DNA from: Helicobacteraceae bacterium
GTDB lineage: Bacteria; Campylobacterota; Campylobacteria; Campylobacterales; Sulfurimonadaceae
Assembly (NCBI GenBank): GCA_947498025.1
Contig: CANMJR010000003.1
Coordinates: 1 to 64,000 of the forward strand
DNA length: 64,000 bases
Direction of reading: 5' to 3'
Made by a program: the position numbers and the translations under genes
Notes under the pieces: model-generated
The model's input: the letters and a program-made list of their open reading frames with translations, nothing else
What the model was told of the DNA's origin: nothing
Database searches by the model: none
Shown: positions 52,009-60,351 of the stretch, in pieces
Layout of the letters: every line of letters begins with the position of its first letter
Position numbering within the stretch: the first letter of the stretch is position 1

Positions 52009-52653
52009 TTATATCTCTTTCGGCTTACCCACTCTTTTTACTTTCTCTTTACGATGGCGTGATTTCTTTTTTTTATCTTTATCTGAGCGAGCTGCCTTAT
52101 CCATGCGAGGAGGTCGTGTCGCTGTAAAATCTTCTACCTCTTCTTGTGGAATCTCTTGCTTCATAAGCAACTCTATACTGCTTAACTGTCCTTGATCTTC
52201 CGGACTTACAAAAGCGATAGATACACCCATCTCTTTAAGGTGACCTACTCTCACAAAATAGTTCTCTAGCTGACTTGGAATATCATAGCTAAGAATCATC
52301 GCTACATTGGCTAAGTTGAGCGTTTGTAAAATTGTATCGGTGGTGATAAGAACATCTATTTCAGATTTATTAAAGGAAGCAGCGACTGCCTCTTGCTCTG
52401 AAGTTCTATGGTTGCCATGCGTCGCTTTAGCATTAACATTCTGAGATGCAAGATATGAACTTAGTTCATCCGCTTTGCGTTTGCTTTTTGTAATTACTAC
52501 AATCTGCTTATCTGCATTATTTTTGACGATTGTATCAAACATAGCAATTTTGTCATGCTGTGCGACAAGATGAACTACCTGCTTGGTGCGCGTTGCTACA
52601 CTTATAATATCGTAGTACTTTTTTTTGATAGATTTATAGGTTGGTTGTGCCAT
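52009..52653 (-). CDS. Lone helicase C-terminal (RecA2) domain protein with basic tail
   Basis: This 214-aa protein corresponds to the second half of a DEAD-box RNA helicase: YYDIISVATRTKQVVHLVAQ (inter-domain helix), KQIVVITKSKRKADELSSYL (motif IV), ATHGNHRTSEQEAVAASFNK, VLITTDTILQTLNLANVAMI (motif V; usually VATDVAARGLDI) and YFVRVGHLKEMG (motif VI; usually YxHRIGRTGR). Motif VI has lost the key Arg residues. A Lys/Arg-rich tail (KDKKKKSRHRKEKVKR) likely binds RNA. The first RecA domain with Walker A is not encoded upstream, so it cannot hydrolyse ATP by itself. Confidence 0.85.
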   Translation of the reverse strand: MAQPTYKSIKKKYYDIISVATRTKQVVHLVAQHDKIAMFDTIVKNNADKQIVVITKSKRKADELSSYLASQNVNAKATHGNHRTSEQEAVAASFNKSEIDVLITTDTILQTLNLANVAMILSYDIPSQLENYFVRVGHLKEMGVSIAFVSPEDQGQLSSIELLMKQEIPQEEVEDFTATRPPRMDKAARSDKDKKKKSRHRKEKVKRVGKPKEI

Positions 52654-52858
52654 GTAATGAATTCCTTGTGGGCGAATTATAGCTCAGCGCAGATAAAAAT
52701 CTATCCTAAAGTCAATGGCAGCTTTGTAGTTCATAAAACTCTCTAATGGTGTTTGCATATTGTCTATTCTCGTACTGATTAAATTTTATACATTAATTTT
52801 CTAATTAAAAAAATTTGGTGTATATAATTCAAGCAACAAATACTTTAAAAGGATTATT

Positions 52859-55474
52859 ATGAGTTCATCTCTTGTAGAATATAAAAATTTTCAGATATCA
52901 TCAGAATTACTTCCGTTTATTAAACATATGGATTCGGTTGAGCAGAGCAGAGAGAAGCTAAACGACATTAGCAAAAACTGGGACAGTCTTTCACTTTTAA
53001 GCCAACTTGGTGATGCCGGTGTAAATATGAGTAAAATCAAAAGCAACTTTACTGCTCTATCTTCTGAACTCATCAACTTTCTGGCAACTGAACTGCTTAA
53101 AAAAAGTGTAAATGAGATGAACTCCAAAGCTCAAGTGGCTGTTGATATTATGATAAGAAATCTTTTTGAGAGAACTGCCGACATAGGTTTTCTGGCAACT
53201 GACGAAAAGATAAGAGAGTTCTTGCGCAACAATCACACAAAATATAGTGATGGTTATGAGAAAGAATTTCAAAAGATGCAAAAACGCTTTAGAGAGTATG
53301 TCGATAAATACAGCGTCTATTTTGATATTGTTTTAATGAATACAAACGGAGATATCCTTGCAAATATAGACAACACAAACAAAGTTGCAAAGTCACATGA
53401 TTCAGTCATTTCAGAGGCGCTTCATACAGATAGGGAGTATGTAGAAACCTTCAAACATCATGATTTTCTACCTGCGCATAAAAAGAGTCTTGTCTATTCC
53501 TATAGGGTTACCAAGACTAATGACGCAAACTCTGAAGCACTGGGTATTTTATGCCTCTGTTTTAAGTTTGAAGATGAGATGAAAGAGATATTCAGCAACT
53601 TAGTGAATCCAAAAACAAAAGAGTGCATTACACTGCTCAATAATAACTCTGAAGTTATAGCATCAAGTGACAAGTATCACATTCCGATAGGTGCGACACT
53701 TGATACTGTTTTAGATAGTAATTACAAAGTCGTGTCTTTTGGAGGAAGAGACTACATTGCAAAAAGTTGCAAAACCACCGGATACCAAGGCTTTTTGGGT
53801 CTTGGCTGGTATGGGCACATCATGGTACCCATTGAGCATGCTTTTTCACACTTAGGGGATGAAAATTTTGAGATAACTCAAGAACTTCTCTTGGCAATTC
53901 TGCAGCATGGCAATCAATTCTCAGATAGTCTGAAAAATATTCCCGTACAAGCGAGTGATATTCAGCATAATCTCAACAGAGCAATTTGGAACGGCAATAT
54001 TAAACAGAGCAACTCCAGCAACAATAACAAACAATTCTCAAGAGCTCTGCTTCAGGAGATACGCAAAACCGGTGAAAACACTAAGGATATAATAGGTGCT
54101 TCCATGGCAAACCTGACTAAAACTATGGTTCTTGGCGACAGCCTCTTTTTAGCAGACCTTATACTTGACATTATGGACAGAAACCTCTATGAGAGAGCAA
54201 ATGACTGTAGATGGTGGGCTTTGACACCGGACTTTAGAAAAACTCTGGAAAATGAACAGATTAATTCATTGGAGCGCGAATATATTCAAAATATTCTTGC
54301 TTACATTAACGACTTATACACAGTTTATACAAATATTTTTCTCTATGACAGAGAGGGTGTGGTTATCTCTGTTTCAAATCAAGACGAGGCACATTTAATC
54401 GGTCGTAAATTATCAAACGGCTGGGTGAATAATACGTTAAAAAGTATAGATTCCTCCAAATACTTCGTATCGGATTTTGAGCAGTCAAACTTATACAACT
54501 CTCAACATACATATATTTATAATGCACCCATACTCTCACTGGAAAATGAAAAAAAAGTAGTCGGCGGCATCGGTATAGTATTTGACTCTCAAGTGCAGTT
54601 TAAGGCGATGATTCATGAATCTCTTCCAAAACAACATGACGGGAGCATTCAAAAGGGACTCATTTGTGTTCTAGCAACAAAAGAGCAAGTCATTATCGCA
54701 TCCAACAGTGATGAATACTCTACCGGCAGTTTATTTAACATTGATAAAAAGTTTTTTGAACTTAAAAATGGAGAGTCACTCAGCGAAATAGTTGAATTTA
54801 ACGGAACATATTATGCGCTTGGTGCACAATGTTCCAAAGGATACCGTGAATTTAAAAGCGAAAAAGATGATTATGTAAACAATGTCTACAATTTTGTTTT
54901 TTCTTACATAAGTGATGTAGAGGAGACAAAAGTATATGTAAATGAAAAGTTTGCACTTGAAAAAGATATATCTATGGATCTTACCCAAAATTGTGTTGAC
55001 ATTGCATCATTTATGATTGGCTCGCAGTGGTTAGGTGTAAGAGCATCGGATGTTGTTGAAGCTGTCTGTATCAATGATTTAATATCTACGATAAAAATGG
55101 ACAATGACCATCACTTTAAAGGAAATATTATCTATAAAGAGAGTGTTATTTCAGTCATCGATATACAGGGTTTTATAAAAGAGCATAATGAGCAAAAGTA
55201 TGAAGAGATAGTTGTTCTAAAATTCGGAAAAGAGGGAGGATATATAGGAATACTCGTAAATTCTCTCAGCGATATTCCTGAGATACGCATAGATGATATC
55301 AGACCTCTGCAAGAGTATGTCATAGGAAACGGAACACTTATTCAAAGTATCGTGTTCCCGTCTAAAGAATCCGGCAGTAAAGATGTTTTAAGTATTTTAA
55401 GCATTGAAAAAATAAACAGCAGTCTTGTAGAACCGAATCAGACACATATGATTCCTCGAACAAAATCGGCGTAA
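52859..55474 (+). CDS. Double Cache-like sensor with C-terminal CheW domain, no membrane helix
   Basis: In this 871-aa protein residues about 90-340 and 425-680 each look like a Cache/PDC sensor (MIRNLFERTADIGFLATDEK then VYFDIVLMNTNGDILAN; and IMDRNLYERANDCRWWALTP then VYTNIFLYDREGVVISV). Residues about 700-855 are a CheW domain (MIGSQWLGVRASDVVEAVC, YKESVISVIDIQGF, IGILVNSLSDIPEI). No signal peptide or membrane helix is visible, so it would be cytosolic, unlike most Cache proteins. CheW couples receptors to CheA, so a role in chemotaxis tuning is likely. An EAL gene follows 30 bp later. Confidence 0.87.
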   Translation: MSSSLVEYKNFQISSELLPFIKHMDSVEQSREKLNDISKNWDSLSLLSQLGDAGVNMSKIKSNFTALSSELINFLATELLKKSVNEMNSKAQVAVDIMIRNLFERTADIGFLATDEKIREFLRNNHTKYSDGYEKEFQKMQKRFREYVDKYSVYFDIVLMNTNGDILANIDNTNKVAKSHDSVISEALHTDREYVETFKHHDFLPAHKKSLVYSYRVTKTNDANSEALGILCLCFKFEDEMKEIFSNLVNPKTKECITLLNNNSEVIASSDKYHIPIGATLDTVLDSNYKVVSFGGRDYIAKSCKTTGYQGFLGLGWYGHIMVPIEHAFSHLGDENFEITQELLLAILQHGNQFSDSLKNIPVQASDIQHNLNRAIWNGNIKQSNSSNNNKQFSRALLQEIRKTGENTKDIIGASMANLTKTMVLGDSLFLADLILDIMDRNLYERANDCRWWALTPDFRKTLENEQINSLEREYIQNILAYINDLYTVYTNIFLYDREGVVISVSNQDEAHLIGRKLSNGWVNNTLKSIDSSKYFVSDFEQSNLYNSQHTYIYNAPILSLENEKKVVGGIGIVFDSQVQFKAMIHESLPKQHDGSIQKGLICVLATKEQVIIASNSDEYSTGSLFNIDKKFFELKNGESLSEIVEFNGTYYALGAQCSKGYREFKSEKDDYVNNVYNFVFSYISDVEETKVYVNEKFALEKDISMDLTQNCVDIASFMIGSQWLGVRASDVVEAVCINDLISTIKMDNDHHFKGNIIYKESVISVIDIQGFIKEHNEQKYEEIVVLKFGKEGGYIGILVNSLSDIPEIRIDDIRPLQEYVIGNGTLIQSIVFPSKESGSKDVLSILSIEKINSSLVEPNQTHMIPRTKSA

Positions 55475-55504
55475 TCAAATCAGCTATTAAAAAAGGATAT
55501 AAAA

Positions 55505-56689
55505 TTGTATTTTAAAGAACTTGGCATTACCCATATTGACATATATTTTCAGCCGATTGTATCTATAAAAAAGAAAAAGATTTTTGGATATGAAGCACTA
55601 TTAAGAGGATATAAAAATGATATTTACATACCACCGAATATCCTCTTTGAAGAGGCTAAAGCCGCTGGTCTAGCATTAGAATTAGATAAGCTAGCCAGAA
55701 TAATGTCTATAAAAAAGTTTAAAGACTATTATGACAGAGACAACAAGGTACTGCTTTTTTTAAATTTCGAATCATCCTCTATTAATAATGCATTTAAAAG
55801 TGAACAATACTCCTTTGAAGAGGTGCTTGCTACACTAAATATTCCTGCAAAAAATATCGTTTTAGAAGTGAAGGAAGATGAGATACAGAGCACTCAGTCA
55901 CTCAAAGATTTTTCAAATTATTATAAAGAGAGAGGGTTTAATATTGCGATTGATGATTTTGGCACGGGCGACTCACAATTTGACAGACTTTCTATTGTAA
56001 AACCGGATATTGTTAAAATAGATAAATCACTTTTAAAAGATATAGAAACAAATGATATAAATGCAGCTATATTAGGCGCAATCGCCAATATGTGCTATAA
56101 AATTGGTGCTATTGCTCTCTCCGAAGGTGTTGAATATGACAGTGAAGTTTTAAAATCTTTAAACTTCGGAATAGACCTGTTTCAAGGATATTATTTTGCA
56201 TATCCCTCTGTCGGTGAAGCTGACTGCAAAGAGGTAGTCAATAAAATTCAAACTATTGGATATAAACATAAAGATTATTTAGAGTCTATCATAAGAGTTA
56301 AAAATAATCTTCAATTGGAAGCCTTAAATATCTCGGAAAAAATCATTGCAATTATTACTAAAACTAAAGATATTCAAAGCACAAAAGTGCTGAAAATATT
56401 GGAGGAAGTACAAATTGTTGAAGCACTCTATTTTATAAATTCATATGATTCTACGCAAATAGGTGAAACAACTCTTCTAACAAAACAAAGAGGCTTTTAT
56501 GAACCTTCTGTGCATGGAGAAGATTATTCACTCAAAGATTACTACTACATATGTAAAAATTCAAAAGATGGTATATTTATCTCACAAAAATATATCTCCA
56601 GCGCATCAGGCAATATGTGCCGGACATTTTCAAAAAGATTTTTACATGATTCAAAGGAGATAATACTCTGTCTTGACTTATATCTGTAA
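55505..56689 (+). CDS. EAL-domain cyclic-di-GMP phosphodiesterase-like protein
   Basis: This 394-aa protein has an N-terminal EAL domain (KKIFGYEALLRGYKND, FLNFESSSINN, VLEVKEDE, IAIDDFGTGDSQFDRLSIVKPDIVKIDKSLL, GVEYDSE near residue 220) with the EALLR, DDFG and metal-binding Glu/Asp residues kept, so it may be active. Residues about 260-394 form a sensor-like C-domain. It begins with TTG, with AAGGA upstream, and lies 30 bp after the Cache-CheW gene, suggesting that c-di-GMP turnover and chemotaxis are linked. Confidence 0.9.
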   Translation: MYFKELGITHIDIYFQPIVSIKKKKIFGYEALLRGYKNDIYIPPNILFEEAKAAGLALELDKLARIMSIKKFKDYYDRDNKVLLFLNFESSSINNAFKSEQYSFEEVLATLNIPAKNIVLEVKEDEIQSTQSLKDFSNYYKERGFNIAIDDFGTGDSQFDRLSIVKPDIVKIDKSLLKDIETNDINAAILGAIANMCYKIGAIALSEGVEYDSEVLKSLNFGIDLFQGYYFAYPSVGEADCKEVVNKIQTIGYKHKDYLESIIRVKNNLQLEALNISEKIIAIITKTKDIQSTKVLKILEEVQIVEALYFINSYDSTQIGETTLLTKQRGFYEPSVHGEDYSLKDYYYICKNSKDGIFISQKYISSASGNMCRTFSKRFLHDSKEIILCLDLYL

Positions 56690-56729
56690 GTATTTTTTTC
56701 ATCTCAATGATTGGCAGAAGTATTCAGAT

Positions 56730-57233
56730 TCACTTATCCTCTTTATAGTGTTGGATATTTTTTCTGGCTAATTGTGAGAATTTATCCTTTTGTTCTGCAT
56801 CCAAAAAAGCATTTTTTGGTATAAATAAAAATGTAACGCCGTGATAAAGTAAGAAGCCGTTTTTTAAAGAAACAACTTCTAAAATTGCATCCCATTTTAT
56901 GAGAGTTTCATCAACTTTTATGCCGGCATTATCAGCGCTCATAATAAATTTATGATTTTTATTGGCAGATGTTTCAAAACCTTTCAAGAGTATTATTTTT
57001 CTTAAAGGCCAACGCATGGCGTACCAGTAAATTACTAAAACAGTGGAAATAATGAGTAAACCATATACATCTTTCTTTAAAGCACCGACAACACCAAACT
57101 GAGTAAAAGCAATAAATATCCATCCTAAAAATCTTTTATGGGAATGCTTCATTTCATAATCATAGCTTGCTTTGCTTGCTTCAAGAAATGTTTCCTTGTT
57201 CCAAACATATACGATATCGATAGCACTAGACAT
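56730..57233 (-). CDS. YcxB-like membrane protein
   Basis: This is a protein of about 167 aa with two adjacent membrane helices (RFLGWIFIAFTQFGVVGAL and GLLIISTVLVIYWYAMRW), a short basic loop and a C-terminal beta-rich domain (FIMSADNAGIKVDETLIKWD, FLLYHGVTFLFIPKNAFLD). This is the layout of the YcxB-like family (PH-like fold after two helices). The ATG at 57233 is preferred; the longer frame starts with TTG at 57251. It overlaps the upstream gene by 8 nt. Confidence 0.78.
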   Translation of the reverse strand: MSSAIDIVYVWNKETFLEASKASYDYEMKHSHKRFLGWIFIAFTQFGVVGALKKDVYGLLIISTVLVIYWYAMRWPLRKIILLKGFETSANKNHKFIMSADNAGIKVDETLIKWDAILEVVSLKNGFLLYHGVTFLFIPKNAFLDAEQKDKFSQLARKNIQHYKEDK

Positions 57234-57831
57234 GTTCTTCACACTTATCAATCAAAAGTTCATTCTTTGTAATGCAATGCTTGCCTTCAAGTTCATGTAT
57301 AAGATTCAGAGTATCTCTATATTTTTCATCATACATCTTTTTGTTTGCTGCATAAAGCTTTCTTTGTTTTCTTGCATAAAGCCAAGCAAAAAATACAGAG
57401 GATGCAAAAAGACCGTATATCCACCATTGCCACTCTTTTAGGTCGAGTAAAACTATAAAATATTGCACTGAAAAAAGTACAAAAAATTCGATTGAAAAGA
57501 TGATAACAAGGGTAGAGCTTTGTTCAAAATCCAGTGTATATTTTTCTATCTCTCTTAAATGTGATAGATTTTTATTTACCGTTTCGGCTTTGACTTTGCA
57601 ATCATCTTTTAAATCATTCAGATTTATATCCCGCAAATGAATGTTGCTCAAATTATATTCAACATTTGTTTGCATGTACTCTTTTAAAAGTTGTGGGTTT
57701 TCCTCTATAACCTTTAATATCTTCTCTTCATTCACTTTAGTATTTGAAGAAATTTTACATACATCTTGTAAGATTAAATCATACAAACCAACAGTTTTTA
57801 TCTCATGAGCCACTCTGTTTAAATTTATCAA
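57226..57831 (-). CDS. Uncharacterised protein with two membrane helices
   Basis: This 201-aa protein has a helical N-terminal half (about residues 1-105, with KVNEEKILKVIEENPQLLKE and a coil near 80-105), two membrane helices (STLVIIFSIEFFVLFSVQYF and WWIYGLFASSVFFAWLYA) and a charged C-terminal coil. Family not recognised. It is co-transcribed with the YcxB-like gene (8-nt overlap), which suggests a joint membrane role. It is 52 bp from the NO-reductase-like gene on the same strand. Confidence 0.7.
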   Translation of the reverse strand: MINLNRVAHEIKTVGLYDLILQDVCKISSNTKVNEEKILKVIEENPQLLKEYMQTNVEYNLSNIHLRDINLNDLKDDCKVKAETVNKNLSHLREIEKYTLDFEQSSTLVIIFSIEFFVLFSVQYFIVLLDLKEWQWWIYGLFASSVFFAWLYARKQRKLYAANKKMYDEKYRDTLNLIHELEGKHCITKNELLIDKCEEHV

Positions 57832-57883
57832 GAATTATCCTAAAGTAAAAGCAACCCAAGAAAAGGGCTGCTTCTATGAAATT

Positions 57884-59545
57884 TTATGCAATTTCCGGTT
57901 CTATGCCATAAGAAGCTGTTTTATCTTTGGCAGGTAAAAATATACCTATGAGACCTTTTAATCCAACACTCATAATAATATTGTATAAAAAGAGTACCCA
58001 AGCTAAAAGCAACATACTTCCGGCTACAGCTGCCAGTATCATGTCAGTTTGAAATTGTCCGTCTACATAAAGATGACGGCGAAGCATACCGTCAAGTCCC
58101 GCCATGCCCATAAATGCACCCATACCGATACCGCCGATGAGGTGTAACCAAAAGTGGGCATTTGCCAATTTTTTAGAGTATAACTGTGTGTTATTTGTCA
58201 CAATTGGCCATAAAACAAAGACGGCGCTATAGAGAGTCATATAGAGACCGACAATAATTGCGATATGTACATGCGCTCCAATAATCCACTGAGTATTATG
58301 CAGTACTCTGTTCATTCCCATATCTGCTTGAATAATTGCAGCGGGAACAGCCAAACCAAAACCTAACAAGCCTCCAAGAAGGTATTTTAACTCCATAGTT
58401 ACTTTAAGCGGACGAGCTTTCCATAAAGTGACTAAAGTAATAAACAGTGCCAAACCTTGAGTAAGAAGCTCAAATGCCGTAACCATCTCACCGGAGATGA
58501 GTTTCATCATGTCAGGTTGACCTTGATCACCCAACAAATGGTGAGACCAAACCATCCAAGAAACAAGAAGCTCCAGCATAAGTGCAGCACGAGCAACATT
58601 TTCCATAAACAATTTTTGACCTGTAATCAATGTAGCTAAAAGATACCATGAACCGGCAACATAGATGAGAACCAACCCATCAGCGACAAGGTCAAGTCCC
58701 CACCAAAAAAAGTTTTTGTATAAAAGAGCATCAATAGCGGTAACATCCAAATGAAGACCCCCTAAATCAGCTAACAAAAATATAAGCACCAATACACCTG
58801 CGCCTAAAATAACCACGGCATCTAAAAATGTATCAACAGTACCTCTAAAAATAGCAACAACCGGAAGTGCTAATGCAGGCTCTTTTGTATAAGGAGGCTT
58901 ACCTATAAGTTTATTAAAAAGATTGAGTATGCCGTCAATCCCAAAGCCGGAGATTAAAAGTTCTTTTGTAGTTTTATCTTTATGAACACCGATTCTTGCA
59001 AAAATAGTTGCATAGATGTTATAAATAAATCCGAAAGTACCAACCATAATCAGTGCGACACCGACAATAAATACAATACCGCCTATGACATGAAATTGCT
59101 CGGTATCGGCAGGAAGAGGCCAATAAAGCGTATAAAGTGGAGCATATTGCCATACAAAGGCAGCTATCCAAGCCAATAATGTGCCGAGGGTAATCATTAT
59201 CCATACAAAGTTGGCTAATTTTATACTGTAAAGCGGTTTCTTCGTTAAGTAGGGAACCAAAAACATAAAAGCACCAAATACCAGCTGATAAGTTGAGCCA
59301 AATATACCTATTATTGGGTGAACTGTCATAATTGAGAAAAAATGTTCCGGTTGAAAAAACATTTCAGGAATTGGATTTTGCGGTATTTTTCCAACCTCCA
59401 CCATTCTCATAATCATTCCCTCTAAGGCAACTAAGCCATAAAATAAAAATGACATTACGACAGCACGAAGTGTAACTTTTTGTAAAGCGTTTAAGCTTGT
59501 ATGGTCAAAATTTGTCCCACTCATTAAATTCTTTGTAAAACTCAT
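57884..59545 (-). CDS. Heme-copper oxidase superfamily catalytic subunit, gNOR-like nitric oxide reductase
   Basis: This 553-aa protein has about 14 membrane helices. The low-spin heme His is in TVHPIIG (His76), CuB-type His pair in VWSHHLLG (His335-336), and the heme His pair in GAHVHIA (His425, His427). At the place of the first CuB His (WWxxHLW in NorB) it has WWGLDLVADG, so Asp285 replaces His and Asp289 takes the place of the NorB Glu. There is no Tyr-His crosslink of O2 reductases. This agrees with the gNOR class reported for Campylobacterota (from memory). It overlaps its subunit II by 4 nt. Function as NO reductase is inferred. Confidence 0.85.
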   Translation of the reverse strand: MSFTKNLMSGTNFDHTSLNALQKVTLRAVVMSFLFYGLVALEGMIMRMVEVGKIPQNPIPEMFFQPEHFFSIMTVHPIIGIFGSTYQLVFGAFMFLVPYLTKKPLYSIKLANFVWIMITLGTLLAWIAAFVWQYAPLYTLYWPLPADTEQFHVIGGIVFIVGVALIMVGTFGFIYNIYATIFARIGVHKDKTTKELLISGFGIDGILNLFNKLIGKPPYTKEPALALPVVAIFRGTVDTFLDAVVILGAGVLVLIFLLADLGGLHLDVTAIDALLYKNFFWWGLDLVADGLVLIYVAGSWYLLATLITGQKLFMENVARAALMLELLVSWMVWSHHLLGDQGQPDMMKLISGEMVTAFELLTQGLALFITLVTLWKARPLKVTMELKYLLGGLLGFGLAVPAAIIQADMGMNRVLHNTQWIIGAHVHIAIIVGLYMTLYSAVFVLWPIVTNNTQLYSKKLANAHFWLHLIGGIGMGAFMGMAGLDGMLRRHLYVDGQFQTDMILAAVAGSMLLLAWVLFLYNIIMSVGLKGLIGIFLPAKDKTASYGIEPEIA

Positions 59546-60132
59546 TTTGAACCTCCATTCTTACAGCCTACAACTTCTAAAATATTATCTATTTTCATTA
59601 AATTTTCCCCATGCTCATTATATTGGGCAGGACCGGAATATTCTGTAGAATCCAAATTAAATACACCATTGTGGTGAAAGGTCCAAAGAATATCGTTTTT
59701 GCTTCCCGGATTCACCTGCATCTGCATTACCATCGATCCATCTTGGCGAAACAGTCCAAATCCATATGTTAAATCTTGACTGACAACATTAAAAAGAATT
59801 CTTTCATCACACTGGACAATGATTTTTTGAGACGGAAGTATCCATTTATGTTTGGCAATTGTAAAATCATAACTGGCATCCGGTTTAATTTCATGTCTGC
59901 TAATATCCTCTGATACCCATGGAATCGTATTATATGTAAATATATGATGTCCTACCCCGCCTGTAACTAAAAATGCCATATACCAATAAAATGGAATACG
60001 CACGACTGATTTAGTATCTTTTCTTACTAGGTTATACCCAAACCATGCAACAACTGATATTATCATTGCTGAATATATTGTATAAGCAACCCAATGAAAA
60101 GACAATAACTCTAATGAGTCTGTAAATATCAT
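59542..60132 (-). CDS. Cupredoxin-like subunit II of the gNOR-like enzyme, without CuA ligands
   Basis: This 196-aa protein has two membrane helices (YTIYSAMIISVVAWFGYNLV and YWYMAFLVTGGVGHHIF) and a periplasmic cupredoxin domain (DFTIAKHKWILPSQKIIV, NVVSQDLTYGFGLF, QMQVNPGSKNDILWTFHHNG). The region where oxidases bind CuA (CxxxCxxxH..M) reads STEYSGPAQYNEHGENLM, so both Cys are absent. It forms the operon start; its promoter has the palindrome at 60200-60218 and a TATAGT box at 60164-60169. Confidence 0.82.
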   Translation of the reverse strand: MIFTDSLELLSFHWVAYTIYSAMIISVVAWFGYNLVRKDTKSVVRIPFYWYMAFLVTGGVGHHIFTYNTIPWVSEDISRHEIKPDASYDFTIAKHKWILPSQKIIVQCDERILFNVVSQDLTYGFGLFRQDGSMVMQMQVNPGSKNDILWTFHHNGVFNLDSTEYSGPAQYNEHGENLMKIDNILEVVGCKNGGSK

Positions 60133-60163
60133 TTCTTCTTCTCCCCCTGATTTAATTTCAAAA

Positions 60164-60218
60164 ACTATATCATGATTTTAATGTAAATTTAATATCTAGT
60201 TGTATGATTTTTATACAA
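60164..60218 (-). promoter_or_regulatory. Operator and promoter of the gNOR-like operon
   Basis: The palindrome TTGTATGATTTTTATACAA at 60200-60218 (centre 60209) is followed on the minus strand, 40 nt on, by TATAGT (60164-60169), and by AGGGGGAG about 12 nt before the ATG at 60132. Spacing is the same as in the nirA, narK, nasA and nrtA promoters. Confidence 0.72.
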
Positions 60219-60310
60219 TATAGCGGTAATCTTGAGATAAGAAGTAATTTTATTGTATTATCTAGGTATAGTTAATGAAAAATTAAGTTATAAGAAAATT
60301 TAAAAGGACA
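60178..60310 (+). other. Relic copy of the narK promoter and leader
   Basis: On the plus strand this stretch matches 47414-47540 upstream of narK in order and spacing: TTAATGTAAA, the TGTATGATTTTTATACAAT palindrome, then TTAATGAAAAATTAAGTT and an AAAAGGA site. But no gene follows; the nasA 3' end comes next. It looks like the left-over 5' region of a lost or moved narK-like gene. Confidence 0.65.
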
Positions 60311-60330
60311 GGGCGCGCACCTACCCTGTC
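60307..60330 (-). terminator. Terminator of nasA
   Basis: GACAGGG (60307-60313) and CCCTGTC (60324-60330) form a 7-bp GC-rich stem, 22 nt after the nasA stop. On the minus strand it is followed by CTTTTAAATTTTC, a T-rich tail typical for an intrinsic terminator. Confidence 0.75.
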
Positions 60331-60351
60331 TATGATTTTTTGATTTATTTA

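Noticed and set aside
52009-52653. Helicase fragment as a frameshifted pseudogene
   Set aside because: No ATPase-half coding sequence was found upstream in any frame and the frame is clean with a start codon, so it is kept as a gene.
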